Shown: one piece after another, positions 33,354-42,518 of the stretch
How the letters are laid out: each line of letters opens with the position of its first letter
Numbering within the stretch: the first letter of the stretch is position 1
Assembly: GCF_009392895.1 (NCBI RefSeq)
Contig: NZ_CP045488.1
Location: 248,001 to 312,000, forward strand
DNA from: Natronorubrum aibiense
GTDB taxonomy: Archaea > Halobacteriota > Halobacteria > Halobacteriales > Natrialbaceae
Length of the DNA: 64,000 nucleotides
Direction of reading: 5' to 3'
The notes under the pieces: generated by a model
What the model was told of the DNA's origin: nothing
What the model saw: the letters and a program-made list of their open reading frames with translations, nothing else
Databases searched by the model: none
Made by a program: the position numbers and the translations under genes

Positions 33354-36128
33354 GTGCACATACGCGGAACCGTCGCTGGCGAGGTCGAAGTGCGCTCGGT
33401 GTCGACGAGCTACGGCGAAAGCGAACTCGCCGAGGTGCCGCTGTTGCTGGCGGCCGAGGATGACGGCGAGCGACCCCCGACCAGAACGTTCGCTCGAGAC
33501 GGTGACGGTGCAGTGTCGGACCCGACATCTGATTACGAGACCACGACGGTCACGCTGTGGAACAAGTGGGCCGAGTCGGCCGACTACCTCGAGCCGGGAC
33601 TAGAGGTGCTCGTCACCGACGCGAAAGAAGAGACGTATCAGGGCGAGACCCAGTACGCCACGACGGGCGACTCCTACGTCGTCGTCGAGCCGAGCTTTCT
33701 GGTGAACGTGACGGCGATCCGCAACTGGGTGCAGTGTCCCCGCCTCTACTATCTGAACAAACTCTCGGGCGTGCCGCTGAACTACCCCGTCGTCAAGGGG
33801 ACGCTCGTCCACGAGGTCTTCGGCGACCTCTTGCGAGGACGCGACCTCGAGGAGTCGATCGACGCTCGCGTCGACGAACGCGGCCTCGAGCTCGGCTTGC
33901 TCGGCGAGACACCCGAGGCCGTCGCCGAGGAGGTCAGAGAGAACGCCAAAGCGATCGAAGGCTGGCTCGAGCAGGGTCGATTAACCGAAGAAGACAGCTG
34001 GCGCTCCGAACAACTCCTCATCAGCGAGACGTTCGGCCTCCGCGGCCGGGCCGACGCGATCCGTCGCGGCGCGCCGGTCGAACTCAAGACGGGCAAGAAC
34101 CTGAAGAAAGAGCCGCGATTCAAGGACAAGGTGCAGGCCGCCTGTTATGCGCTCTTGCTCGAGGAACACGGCGGCGACGTCGACCTCGGGACGCTGCTCT
34201 ATACGAAGAACTCGGCGCTAGATCGCAACGAGGAGACTGGCGATCTCACCCCGGCAAAGGAGTTCACGATGGGCGACGGCCTGTTGAAATTCGTCGTCCG
34301 CCAGCGTAACGAACTCGCGGCGATGGAGATTTCAGGCGACGTGCCGACCGGCTACGAGGGCTCGGCGAAGTGTGAGTACTGTTTCGAACAGGACACCTGC
34401 ATGGTCGTCTCGGGCCGACTCGATCAGGAATCGAAAGCCGGCCAGATCGCGACGCCGCTGCCCGAGGAGGAACGCGAGTACTTCTATCGGTTCTATCAGG
34501 CGATCGAAGAAGAACGCCGGGAGGTCCACCGCGAGTACGCCAAACTCTGGGAACAGGACGCCCAGGAGCGCGCCGACGACGACCGGGCGCTGATCGACCT
34601 CAAGTTCGTCGAGAAACGCCCGCTCGAGGGCGGTCGCTGGGAGCTTCGCGCCCGGCGGACGAGCAGCGCGAACTCGAAGATTCGGGAAGGCGACTTCGTC
34701 TTGGCGAGCGACGGCCATCCAGTGCGTGGGAACTCGGAGCTTGCAACGATCGAACGGCTCGATGACGAAGTCGTCCTGACAGCCGACGAGCCGGTCGAGG
34801 TCACGCGCCTCGACGTCTACCCCTCCGAACTGACGACCGACCGGCTGCTGGTCGCGATGCACGACGCGCTGCTCAAAGGCGACGAGCGCCGCAAGGACAT
34901 CCTGTTCGGACGGGCCACGGCCGAATTTGACGAGATTTCAGAGACGTTCATCGACAACAACGCCGCCCAGAACGAGGCCGTGACGAAAGCCGTCGGCGCA
35001 CGGGATTGTGCCCTGATCCACGGGCCGCCGGGCACCGGGAAGACCTACACCATCGCCCGTGCCATCCGCGCGATGGTCGAACGCGGCGAGCGCGTCCTGC
35101 TCTCTGCGTTTACGAACCGAGCCGTCGACAACGCCCTCGAGGCCTTGCTCGAGCAACTCGAGGACGGCGTTGGGTCGCAGACGCAACGATCTGGAGACGG
35201 CAAAGCCGTCTCCGTCGTCCGCGTCGGCTCCGAGAGCGGCATCCGCGAGGATATGGAGCCCTACCGGCTGGAACGCGCCGGCGACCCTGAAGACCGCGTC
35301 GCAGAACTACAAAATGCGCAGGTCGTCGCCGCGACGACGGCGACGTGCGGTTCCCGCGTGATGAAAGAGCAGGCGTTCGACGTCGCGCTCGTCGACGAGG
35401 CCGCCCAGCTGACGGAGCCGGGCACCTGCGCGGCGATCAATCTCGCCGAGCGGTTCGTCCTCGTCGGGGACCACGAGCAGCTACCGCCGGTCGTCCGCGC
35501 CGAAAACGACCTCACGGAGTCGCTGTTCGAACGGCTCATCGACTGTCATCCCGAGGCTGGCGTCATGCTCGATCGCCAGTACCGGATGAACCAGCGCATT
35601 CAGGCCTTCGCCTCGCAGGAGTTCTACGACGGCGAGCTCCGACCCGCCGAACCCGAGGTCGCCGGACGGACCCTTGACGATCTCGCGGGCGTCTCGACGG
35701 ACGCACTCCCACCGGAACTGCAAGATCCGGTCGCGTTCGTCGACGTCGAGGGCGACGGCGGGCAGTACACCGACAGCGAGGAGGCGGCCCGAATCGCCGA
35801 CCTGATCGCAACCTACGAGCGCGCGGGCCTCGAGCGATCCGAAATCGGCGTCATCGCGCCGTTTCGCGCGCAGGTTTCGGAGATCGCGAGTCACGTCCCC
35901 GACGACGTCACCGTCGACACGGTCGACCGTTTCCAAGGCTCGAGTCAGGAGGTCATCATCGTCTCGTTTACGGCGACGGGGTCGCTCGAGGGCCCTATCT
36001 TCGAGGATTACCGGCGGATCAACGTCGCACTGACCCGGCCGAAACGGGCGCTCGTGCTCGTCGGCGACCCGGCGGCGTTGGCATCGGACCCCGTGTACGA
36101 GCGGATGCTCGAGTGGGCACGGACGTAA
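33354..36128 (+). CDS. Dna2-like nuclease-helicase (RecB/Cas4-type nuclease fused to SF1 helicase)
   Basis: A 924-residue fusion starting at GTG. The N-terminal half is a RecB/Cas4-like nuclease: C128 in WVQCPRLYYL, GTLVHEVF with the His, RGRADAIRRG with the Asp and VELKTGKN with Glu-x-Lys, and C340, C343 and C349 in CEYCFEQDTC. The four Cys probably hold a 4Fe-4S cluster. The C-terminal half is an SF1B helicase with Walker A GPPGTGKT (about 557), VDEAAQL (about 680), RQYRMN and TVDRFQGSSQEV. The architecture matches eukaryotic Dna2, which processes flaps and resects ends. It stands alone, with no Cas genes nearby. Confidence 0.88.
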   Translation: MHIRGTVAGEVEVRSVSTSYGESELAEVPLLLAAEDDGERPPTRTFARDGDGAVSDPTSDYETTTVTLWNKWAESADYLEPGLEVLVTDAKEETYQGETQYATTGDSYVVVEPSFLVNVTAIRNWVQCPRLYYLNKLSGVPLNYPVVKGTLVHEVFGDLLRGRDLEESIDARVDERGLELGLLGETPEAVAEEVRENAKAIEGWLEQGRLTEEDSWRSEQLLISETFGLRGRADAIRRGAPVELKTGKNLKKEPRFKDKVQAACYALLLEEHGGDVDLGTLLYTKNSALDRNEETGDLTPAKEFTMGDGLLKFVVRQRNELAAMEISGDVPTGYEGSAKCEYCFEQDTCMVVSGRLDQESKAGQIATPLPEEEREYFYRFYQAIEEERREVHREYAKLWEQDAQERADDDRALIDLKFVEKRPLEGGRWELRARRTSSANSKIREGDFVLASDGHPVRGNSELATIERLDDEVVLTADEPVEVTRLDVYPSELTTDRLLVAMHDALLKGDERRKDILFGRATAEFDEISETFIDNNAAQNEAVTKAVGARDCALIHGPPGTGKTYTIARAIRAMVERGERVLLSAFTNRAVDNALEALLEQLEDGVGSQTQRSGDGKAVSVVRVGSESGIREDMEPYRLERAGDPEDRVAELQNAQVVAATTATCGSRVMKEQAFDVALVDEAAQLTEPGTCAAINLAERFVLVGDHEQLPPVVRAENDLTESLFERLIDCHPEAGVMLDRQYRMNQRIQAFASQEFYDGELRPAEPEVAGRTLDDLAGVSTDALPPELQDPVAFVDVEGDGGQYTDSEEAARIADLIATYERAGLERSEIGVIAPFRAQVSEIASHVPDDVTVDTVDRFQGSSQEVIIVSFTATGSLEGPIFEDYRRINVALTRPKRALVLVGDPAALASDPVYERMLEWART

Positions 36129-36200
36129 TCCGACCCGACGGTGTATATTTCACATCCGAAGTTGACAACATATTACTATCCCGCTTCGAAAGCAATCGCA

Positions 36201-37100
36201 ATGACCGAATCAACGAGACGACGACTGCTCGCCGTCGCTGTGGGCGTCGTCTCCACGGCAGGTGCCGGCTGTCTGGACGAGTCATCCGTCGAACGCGACG
36301 AGTCGAGCGGGGACGACACCGACGCGGCCGATGGCGACGACTCGAGTCCGCTCGCCGATGCGGTGACGGCTGACGCAACCGTTGACTATCCCGCGTTCGT
36401 CGACAGAGACGTGCGCGTCACGGACGATGAGCGAGGGATCGAATATTCGGATTCCGGGCCGGTGTTCGTCCTCGCTGTGCAGTTCGAGGGTGCAGACGCG
36501 ACCGCCGACGAACTCCGTGTCAGCCGTGACCTCGACAGTGACGTGTCGACGGCCTACATCGCACCGGTCGTGGACAGCGACGGCGTGACGTATCACGTCT
36601 TCGCGAACGAGTCGTTCATCGCTCTCGCCGACTGGACGCTCGTCGAGTTGGTGGACAATACCCCCGCTGACGAGCGTCGAGCCTCGTTCGACGAGCTGCA
36701 GGCCGGCGTGTTCCACCTCGAGACGAGTGCCGACGCCGACGGTCTCGTAATCGTCGATGGTGGACGGGACGCGCTCGAGACAGACGCGGCGACGGTCGTC
36801 GGCATTCACCGACTGGATGCCGACACCGTAACGGAGAGCGCTCCACAGGTCGCGTTCGAGATCGAACGACTGGACGACGGGTCGACCGTCGAGATTACTC
36901 ACACGAGCGGCGACCACCTCGAGGGCGATGCTGTCGTCGTCGACGTTGACGGCGACCGACTCGAGAACCCGTTCGGCGTCGAGACGGTGACTGCAGGCGA
37001 CACAGCCACGATCGAGGACGTTCCGGCCGGGGCGGAACTCGCGGTGCGCTACGACGACGGTGAGACTGCGACCGTCATGACCACGACGACCCTCGAGTGA
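36201..37100 (+). CDS. Putative Tat-exported lipoprotein
   Basis: A 299-residue secreted protein. The N-terminus MTESTRRRLLAVAVGVVSTAGAGC has a Tat-like RRR and a lipobox AGAGC, with Cys24 as the expected lipid-modified residue. An acidic linker (DESSGDDTDAADGDD) follows, typical of haloarchaeal lipoproteins, then a beta-rich domain. The last 75 residues (QVAFEIERLDDGSTVEITHTSGD, DVPAGAELAVRY) resemble the C-terminal beta domain of archaeal pilin-like proteins. CATATTACTATCC is a TATA-like box 28 nt upstream. No function is assignable. Confidence 0.7.
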   Translation: MTESTRRRLLAVAVGVVSTAGAGCLDESSVERDESSGDDTDAADGDDSSPLADAVTADATVDYPAFVDRDVRVTDDERGIEYSDSGPVFVLAVQFEGADATADELRVSRDLDSDVSTAYIAPVVDSDGVTYHVFANESFIALADWTLVELVDNTPADERRASFDELQAGVFHLETSADADGLVIVDGGRDALETDAATVVGIHRLDADTVTESAPQVAFEIERLDDGSTVEITHTSGDHLEGDAVVVDVDGDRLENPFGVETVTAGDTATIEDVPAGAELAVRYDDGETATVMTTTTLE

Positions 37101-37231
37101 GGTGCTCGCGTCGCCCGGCAGGTTCGCGGTTCCGCGTTGCTGGCGGGTTGCCGAACTGTGTGGACTCGAGAACCGCCCGACGCGGCGACGGGATACGTTT
37201 ATAATGCTTTGCTTGACAGTCAGCAGACGTG

Positions 37232-38104
37232 ATGCGATTCGAAGCGGAGAGCGAACTCGTTCGCGAGGCAGTGTCGGCAGAGTATGCGGAGTTCGTGATC
37301 GCGATCACCGAACTCGGCGGCGTCACGGCGCTGATGGGTATCCTCGCGCTGTTGTTCTGGTGGGGCGACCGACGGCAGAGCGCGCTCGTGATCAGCTACG
37401 CGATCGCCGGCCTCGCCGTGTTGCTGGCGGTGAAGACGGCGTTCGCCCTCCCGCGACCGCCGGAAGACGCCATGCTGGTCGCACTCGAGGACGAGCGCGA
37501 AGGGTATGGCTTCCCGAGCGGCCACGCGTTCGCGGCGACGGTCGTCTACGGCGGCCTGCTCTCGATGTCCGACCGCGCTCGAGAACCGTGGACCGTCGTC
37601 GGCGTCGTCGCGCTCGTCGTCGCCGTCTCGCTCTCGCGGGTCGTCCTCGGGGTCCACTATTTGGGGGACGTGATCGTCGGTATGCTGTTGGGCGTCGGCT
37701 TCGTCGTCGCGATGAACCGACTCACTCGCGGCGTGCCGGCGGTCGGATTCGCGGTCGCGCTCGTCCTCGCGGTGCCCGCCCTCGCCATCACTGGCGTCAG
37801 CGAGGACACTGTCCTCGCCGTCGGCGGGGCGCTCGGCGGCCTCCTGACCGCCGGCCGAATCGACCGCCTTCCCGCGTTACGCTCGAGACTCGAGGGCGTC
37901 GCCCTCGCCGCGGTCGGTGGCAGCGGCATCGTAGTGCTCCAAGTCGCCGAATCGGTCGTCGACGCCACACTCGCGCTCGGCGTCCTGTACGCCGCTCTCG
38001 TCGCGTGGATTTTCGTCGTCCCCACGGTCGTCGGCCGCGTCGGCGACCGACTCGTCGACTCGTCGGTGGACAATCGTCGCTCGAGGCGGCCCACGGAGGA
38101 GTAG
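37232..38104 (+). CDS. PAP2-superfamily membrane phosphatase
   Basis: A 290-residue protein with about eight membrane segments and all three PAP2 motifs: KTAFALPRP (KxxxxxxRP), GFPSGHAFA (PSGH) and SRVVLGVHYLGD (SRxxxxxHxxxD). It would dephosphorylate a lipid phosphate such as a polyprenyl/dolichyl diphosphate or phosphatidate analogue at the membrane. TTTATAATG lies about 30 nt upstream. The extra C-terminal membrane segments are also seen in other haloarchaeal members. The substrate is unknown. Confidence 0.88.
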   Translation: MRFEAESELVREAVSAEYAEFVIAITELGGVTALMGILALLFWWGDRRQSALVISYAIAGLAVLLAVKTAFALPRPPEDAMLVALEDEREGYGFPSGHAFAATVVYGGLLSMSDRAREPWTVVGVVALVVAVSLSRVVLGVHYLGDVIVGMLLGVGFVVAMNRLTRGVPAVGFAVALVLAVPALAITGVSEDTVLAVGGALGGLLTAGRIDRLPALRSRLEGVALAAVGGSGIVVLQVAESVVDATLALGVLYAALVAWIFVVPTVVGRVGDRLVDSSVDNRRSRRPTEE

Positions 38105-38263
38105 TCGACCGCTTTCACGACGGTGTCGTCGGGTGCGCGATTGTCGCCAGCCCGAGAGAATCGTTATCGTGGCGAAACTCGTGCAGGCGAATTCGGGCCG
38201 GATCCGACCTCGAAAAGCGAAAGACAGGGTGGGGTTTACCGCCGTCGGCAGTGTGAATTCGCT

Positions 38264-39422
38264 ATGTTCGGCTCCGTCCACCTGCGTCGACCCGGCGTTC
38301 GGGCCGCGGTCTGGCTCGTCGTCGCCATCGCGCTGACGTCGATTGCGACCGGCGTCGTGGCGATCCTCACGGATCCCGCCATCGCTGCGCACGGCACACT
38401 GGGGGCGCTGCAAGCGGCCGCGGAGTTCAGCGGCACCATCGTCGGCTTCGCGTTGCTCGTCACCGCATGGGGAATGCGACGCGGCTACCGGGTCGCGTTC
38501 GTCGCCGCCGTCGGCCTCGTCGGGCTGTCGCTGGCTCACGGTATCGTCCAGTACCGGCTGCTGTCGGTGCCGCTCGTCGTCCTCTCCGTCGGCGGTCTCG
38601 TCGTCCTCGTGGCCACGAGCGGACGGTTCAGACGGACAACTCATCTCACCGCGACCCAGGTCGGGGCGCTGCTGGCGATCGTCGGCGTGTTCTGTTACGG
38701 CACTGCCGGCGCGTACACGCTCCGCGGGCAGTTCGACGGCGTCGTCGACGCGATCTACTTCACCGTCGTCACCGCGAGTACGGTCGGCTACGGCGACGTC
38801 CACGCGGCTACCGATACGGGACGCCTCTTCGCCATCTCGCTGGCCATCCTTGGGCCCGCAACCATCGCCGTGGCTGCCGGCAGCCTGTTCCAGCCTGCAC
38901 TCGAGGCACACCTCGAGCGAACCGGCCGGCGCGCGCTGGCGGCGAACGACGCCAGCGCTGACGATACCGATGACAAGGGCGAAGACGAGGGCCCGCGGAT
39001 CGCCGTCCTCAACGGCGACGCTCGTGCCCGTAATCGAGGGGCTTTCGAAACACGCGTCGGTCACGGTCGTCACGAACGAGGACGCAGTTCCGGGTCTGCC
39101 CGACGACGTCAGCAAGTTCGTCGGCGAGGTGACGGACGGCGACGCGCTCGAGCGAGCGGGCCTCGAGCGGTGCGAGGCGGTTCTCGTCGCGGCTGTCGGG
39201 CCCAATGCTGACGGGGCGGTCGCCGCCGCTCGGTCGCTCACCGATGCTCGAATCGTGGCCATCGCGGAGTCCGACTCGAGCGCGTCAATCGCCCATCACG
39301 GCGCGGACGTCGTCGTCGTTGCGCCCGATCCAGACCTCGTCGAAACGATCGTGGACGCGGTGGTGAACGCCAGCGAAGCCGACGATCAGTCCTCGGCGTC
39401 GGCCGCTTCCCAGAGCGGGTAG
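38264..39422 (+). pseudogene. Six-helix potassium channel with TrkA-type domain, frameshifted
   Basis: From ATG 38264 the frame encodes five membrane segments, a pore helix with the K+ selectivity filter TVGYGD, a sixth segment (LFAISLAILGPATIAVAAG) and the start of a nucleotide-binding RCK/TrkA-N domain (PRIAVLNGDA). Around 39018-39024 the coding frame shifts; the continuation LVPVIEGLSKHASVTVVTNEDAV and further RCK-like strands is in another frame and runs to 39422. Loss of two bases at GACG|CTCGTG would explain it. It is either a recent pseudogene or a base-call error. The end overlaps the convergent AIR-synthase-like gene by 37 nt. Confidence 0.7.
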
Positions 39423-40372
39423 AGGTCGTCCTCGATCGGCTCGGTGATCGACTCGTCGTCGAGGACGAGTTCGAACGCACCCTCGCCAACCGTGCCGATT
39501 TCGGCCCCCTCGAGGCCGGCCTCGGCGAGCGACTCGAGGCAGTCGTCGACGGCCTCGCTCGGCACGGTCGCGAGCAACGCCCCGGAGCCGAAGATCCGAA
39601 GCGGGTCGACGCCGGCCGCCGCACACAACTGTTCGGTCTCCTCGCGGATCGGCACCGCGCCGCGGTCGATTTCGAGGCGAACGTCGGAGGCGCGGGCGAT
39701 CTCGAGTGCGCCGGCGGCGACGCCGCCCTCGGTCGGGTCGTGCATCGCAGTTGCGTACTCGCGAATCGCGCGGCCGTCGACGACGATACTGATCTCGTCG
39801 ACGAATCCCGCAGCGCGCTCGCAGATGGTGTCGTCGACACCGAGGTCGGCACCGAAGTCGGACGCGAGGATGGCGGTGCCCTCGAGGCCGGCGGCTTTCG
39901 TCAGCACGACGCTGTCGCCGGGTTCAGCGCCGTGTGTCGGAACGAACGACTCGGCCATCCCCATCGCCGTCAGCGAGAGCAGCGGGCGCTCGAGCTGGTC
40001 GACGTACTCCGAGTGGCCGCCGACGATCGACGCCCCGACGTCTCGAGCGGCCACGTCGAGGTCGCGCGTGATTTCCTCGAGCGGCGCGTCCTCGTCGGGG
40101 AGCATGATGACGGCCGTCAGCCAGCGTGGGTCGGCACCCGAGGCGGCGACGTCGTTGCAGGCGACGCGGACGGCGAGCGTGCCGACCTGTGAGGCCGCAA
40201 GCGAGATGGGGTCGGAGCTGACGACGAGCGTCTCGTCGCAGCCGGGCACCGCAATTCCGGCGGCGTCCTCGCCGTCCGCGGGTCCCTGTAGCACTGTCTC
40301 GTCGTCGGCGGCCGTTCCCGTCCGGCCGAAGACGTGTTCGAGCAAGTCGTCCGGGCTCACCTTGCCGGGCAT
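39386..40372 (-). CDS. AIR synthase-related protein (HypE/PurM-like)
   Basis: A 328-residue PurM-fold protein starting MPGKVSPDDLLEHVFGRTG. Nucleotide-binding features are SSDPISLAASQVGTLAVRVACNDVAASGADPRWL (the D-x6-G...N-D/A-SGA pattern of AIR synthases) and ASIVGGHSEY; the second half has AMHDPTEGG. Relatives include HypE, SelD, ThiL and PurM, which use ATP to activate a carboxamide or phosphate. No hydrogenase genes are present, so HypE function is unlikely; haloarchaea carry this orphan type. It converges with the damaged potassium channel. Confidence 0.75.
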   Translation of the reverse strand: MPGKVSPDDLLEHVFGRTGTAADDETVLQGPADGEDAAGIAVPGCDETLVVSSDPISLAASQVGTLAVRVACNDVAASGADPRWLTAVIMLPDEDAPLEEITRDLDVAARDVGASIVGGHSEYVDQLERPLLSLTAMGMAESFVPTHGAEPGDSVVLTKAAGLEGTAILASDFGADLGVDDTICERAAGFVDEISIVVDGRAIREYATAMHDPTEGGVAAGALEIARASDVRLEIDRGAVPIREETEQLCAAAGVDPLRIFGSGALLATVPSEAVDDCLESLAEAGLEGAEIGTVGEGAFELVLDDESITEPIEDDLYPLWEAADAED

Positions 40373-40470
40373 ACCACGAACTGGGGGAATCCGGGGTTTG
40401 TAGCTGTCGGGGTCGACTCGAGCGCCCCGCAAAAAACACACCGCGGTCGACGTCGTTCGACCGTCGACGC

Positions 40471-41472
40471 TCAGGTGTCCGGAGCCACCGCGTCCATCGT
40501 CTGTCGAATATCGTCTTCGGTCGCGCCGCGTGGGAAACTGACCGCGATGGCGTCGATCCCGTCGACGGCCTCGTAGCGCTCGAGGCTCTCGCGAGCCGAT
40601 TCGGGGTCGCCCACGGCACAAAGATCGTCGAGCAGGTCGTCGCCGAGGCACTCGAGTGCGCGCTCACGGTCGCCTGCCTGCCAGGCGTCGTGGATCTCCG
40701 TGGCCTCGTCGTAGCCCTGTCGCTCGAGGGCGTCGCGGTAGAACGTGCCCATGCCGCCGACGTAGAAGGCGACGTGCTGACGGGCGAGTTCGCGGGCGCG
40801 ATCAGTATCGTCCAGCACACAGCAGGTCACGCCGGTCGTGACCTGCACGTCTTCGGGGTCGCGCTCGCCCAGTTCGGCCCCGCGTTCGATGTCCTCGAGG
40901 CGGTCGCGGACGCCGTCGGGGGTGAGCATGATGCCGTGCCAGCCGTCGGCGAACCGGCCGGCGAGTTCGACGGCCTTTGGCCCCATTCCGGTGACCTCGA
41001 TCGGCGGAGTAGGTTCCGGCGGCGCACAGCGCAGCCGAAAACCGGAGAGGTCGAACTCGTCGCCGTCGTAGTCGACCGGGTCGCCCGAGAGCACCTGCCG
41101 AACGATGTCGACGGTCTCGCGGGTGCGCTTGAGCGGGTTGCCGTACGCCATCCCGTGCCAGTTCTCGATGACGACAGGGCCGCTCGGGCCGAGGCCGAGT
41201 CGGAAGCGGCCCTTGGAGACCTCCTGTAGCGTAGCCGCCGTCTGGCCCAGCAGAGCGGGCGAGCGCGAGTAGGTGTTGAGGATGCTCGAGCCGATGTCGA
41301 TCGAGTCGGTGCGTTCGGCCATCGCCGTCAGGACGGTGACGCCGTCGCGACCCCACGTCTCGGGGAGCCACGCGCAGTCGTAGCCGCCGGCTTCGGCCCG
41401 CTGGGTGTAGTCGACGATCGAGTCGATGGTCGGCTGGGCGGCGACCGGCAGGTGGACGTCTCGGTCGGTCAT
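40471..41472 (-). CDS. LLM-class F420-dependent oxidoreductase
   Basis: A 333-residue luciferase-like monooxygenase-fold protein: HLPVAAQPTIDSIVDYTQRAEAGGYDCAWLPETWGRD, IGSSILNTYSRSPALLGQTAATLQEVSKGRFRLGLGPSG, PIEVTGMGPKAVELAGRFADGW. This barrel type uses F420 or FMN; in Halobacteria F420 is expected. Its ATG overlaps the stop of the upstream SDR by 4 nt, so SDR and LLM are translated together and may act on the same redox substrate, not identified. Confidence 0.85.
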   Translation of the reverse strand: MTDRDVHLPVAAQPTIDSIVDYTQRAEAGGYDCAWLPETWGRDGVTVLTAMAERTDSIDIGSSILNTYSRSPALLGQTAATLQEVSKGRFRLGLGPSGPVVIENWHGMAYGNPLKRTRETVDIVRQVLSGDPVDYDGDEFDLSGFRLRCAPPEPTPPIEVTGMGPKAVELAGRFADGWHGIMLTPDGVRDRLEDIERGAELGERDPEDVQVTTGVTCCVLDDTDRARELARQHVAFYVGGMGTFYRDALERQGYDEATEIHDAWQAGDRERALECLGDDLLDDLCAVGDPESARESLERYEAVDGIDAIAVSFPRGATEDDIRQTMDAVAPDT

Positions 41473-42245
41473 ACCTCGTACTCCTCCGAAATTTGTGGGA
41501 CGCCACCGGCGGTGATCGTCTCGCCGACGATGTACGACGAGGCCGGGCTCGCGAGGAACTGCGCGATGTCGGCAATCTCCTCGACGGTGCCGATCCGTCG
41601 GGCGACTGCCTCGCGGTCGATGTTCTCGGCGGAGACGCCCATCTGGCTCTCGACGCCCGGCGTCGCGACGAAGCCGGGGGCGATGCAGTTGACGCGGACG
41701 CCGTCGTGGGCCCACTCGTTGGAGAGGGTCGTCGTGAGATTGATGACGGCGGCCTTGGCCGCGCCGTAGGGGCTCATCAGCGGCGAGCCGCGCTGGCCGG
41801 CGACGCTCGCGAAGTTGATTACGGTGCCGCCGCCGTCTTTGAGGTGTGCCGCGGCGGCGTGGGTGCAGTGATAGGTGCCGTGGAGGTTGATGTCGACGAT
41901 CGTCTGCCAGCCGTTCGGCGAGACGTCGTCGAACGCGGCCATGAACGACGCGCCGGCGTTGTTGACCAGCACGTCGAGGCCGCCGAACTCCTCGACGGTG
42001 GCTTCGACGAGCGCCTCGACAGCCTCTCGGTCCGTCACGTCACACTCGACCGCCAGCGCCCGGCCGGGGCTGTCGCCCTCGTTGATCTCCTCGGCAACGG
42101 GGTCGACGTTTTCCTGCTCGCGCGAGCAGACGACGACGTCGACGCCGTCTTCGGCGAACCGCCGTGCGATTGCCCGCCCGATCCCGCTCGAGGACCCGGT
42201 GACGATGGCGGTCTCGCCGTCGACGCCGAACTGGGCGGTGCTCAC
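41469..42245 (-). CDS. Short-chain dehydrogenase/reductase (SDR)
   Basis: A 258-residue classical SDR: TGSSSGIGRA (nucleotide binding), NNAGASF, the catalytic Ser in NFASVAGQRGS and YGAAK (Tyr-x-x-x-Lys). It resembles 3-oxoacyl-ACP reductase/glucose dehydrogenase types. The start is GTG at 42245. It is coupled by an ATGA overlap to the F420-dependent oxidoreductase. Substrate and cofactor are not determined; the neighbouring fatty-acid genes make a 3-hydroxyacyl role possible. Confidence 0.85.
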   Translation of the reverse strand: MSTAQFGVDGETAIVTGSSSGIGRAIARRFAEDGVDVVVCSREQENVDPVAEEINEGDSPGRALAVECDVTDREAVEALVEATVEEFGGLDVLVNNAGASFMAAFDDVSPNGWQTIVDINLHGTYHCTHAAAAHLKDGGGTVINFASVAGQRGSPLMSPYGAAKAAVINLTTTLSNEWAHDGVRVNCIAPGFVATPGVESQMGVSAENIDREAVARRIGTVEEIADIAQFLASPASSYIVGETITAGGVPQISEEYEV

Positions 42246-42392
42246 GCGCGACCACCGACGCTTCGAGCTGTCTGTGTTACCATTGTTAGTTCCACTCGAG
42301 TGTATGGAGAGTTTGTTAATAAAGATGGGTATGAATCCCGCAGCGTTAAGTGCGCGGCAATCACTGCCACAGACAGACGACGACAGACCACT

Positions 42393-42518
42393 ATGACAGG
42401 CGACACCCTACCCGCCCGACTCGAGGGCTCGATCCGAAACCAGAACGCCGCAAACGGCACGCGACTTGAGCGACCGCCCGTCGGTGGCGATCGCACGACG
42501 AGTCGGAGGATCGACTGA
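42393..42518 (+). CDS. Possible 41-residue upstream ORF coupled to the HAD gene
   Basis: ATG 42393 opens a 41-codon frame (MTGDTLPARLEGSIRNQN...) whose TGA (42516-42518) overlaps the HAD ATG by one base (TGATG). The product is basic and low-complexity, without a recognised family. It may be a leader or a small protein; support is only the tight junction. Confidence 0.25.
   Translation: MTGDTLPARLEGSIRNQNAANGTRLERPPVGGDRTTSRRID

Noticed and set aside
39386-40372. HypE hydrogenase maturation
   Set aside because: No other hyp or hydrogenase genes are nearby, and the PurM-like fold has several functions.
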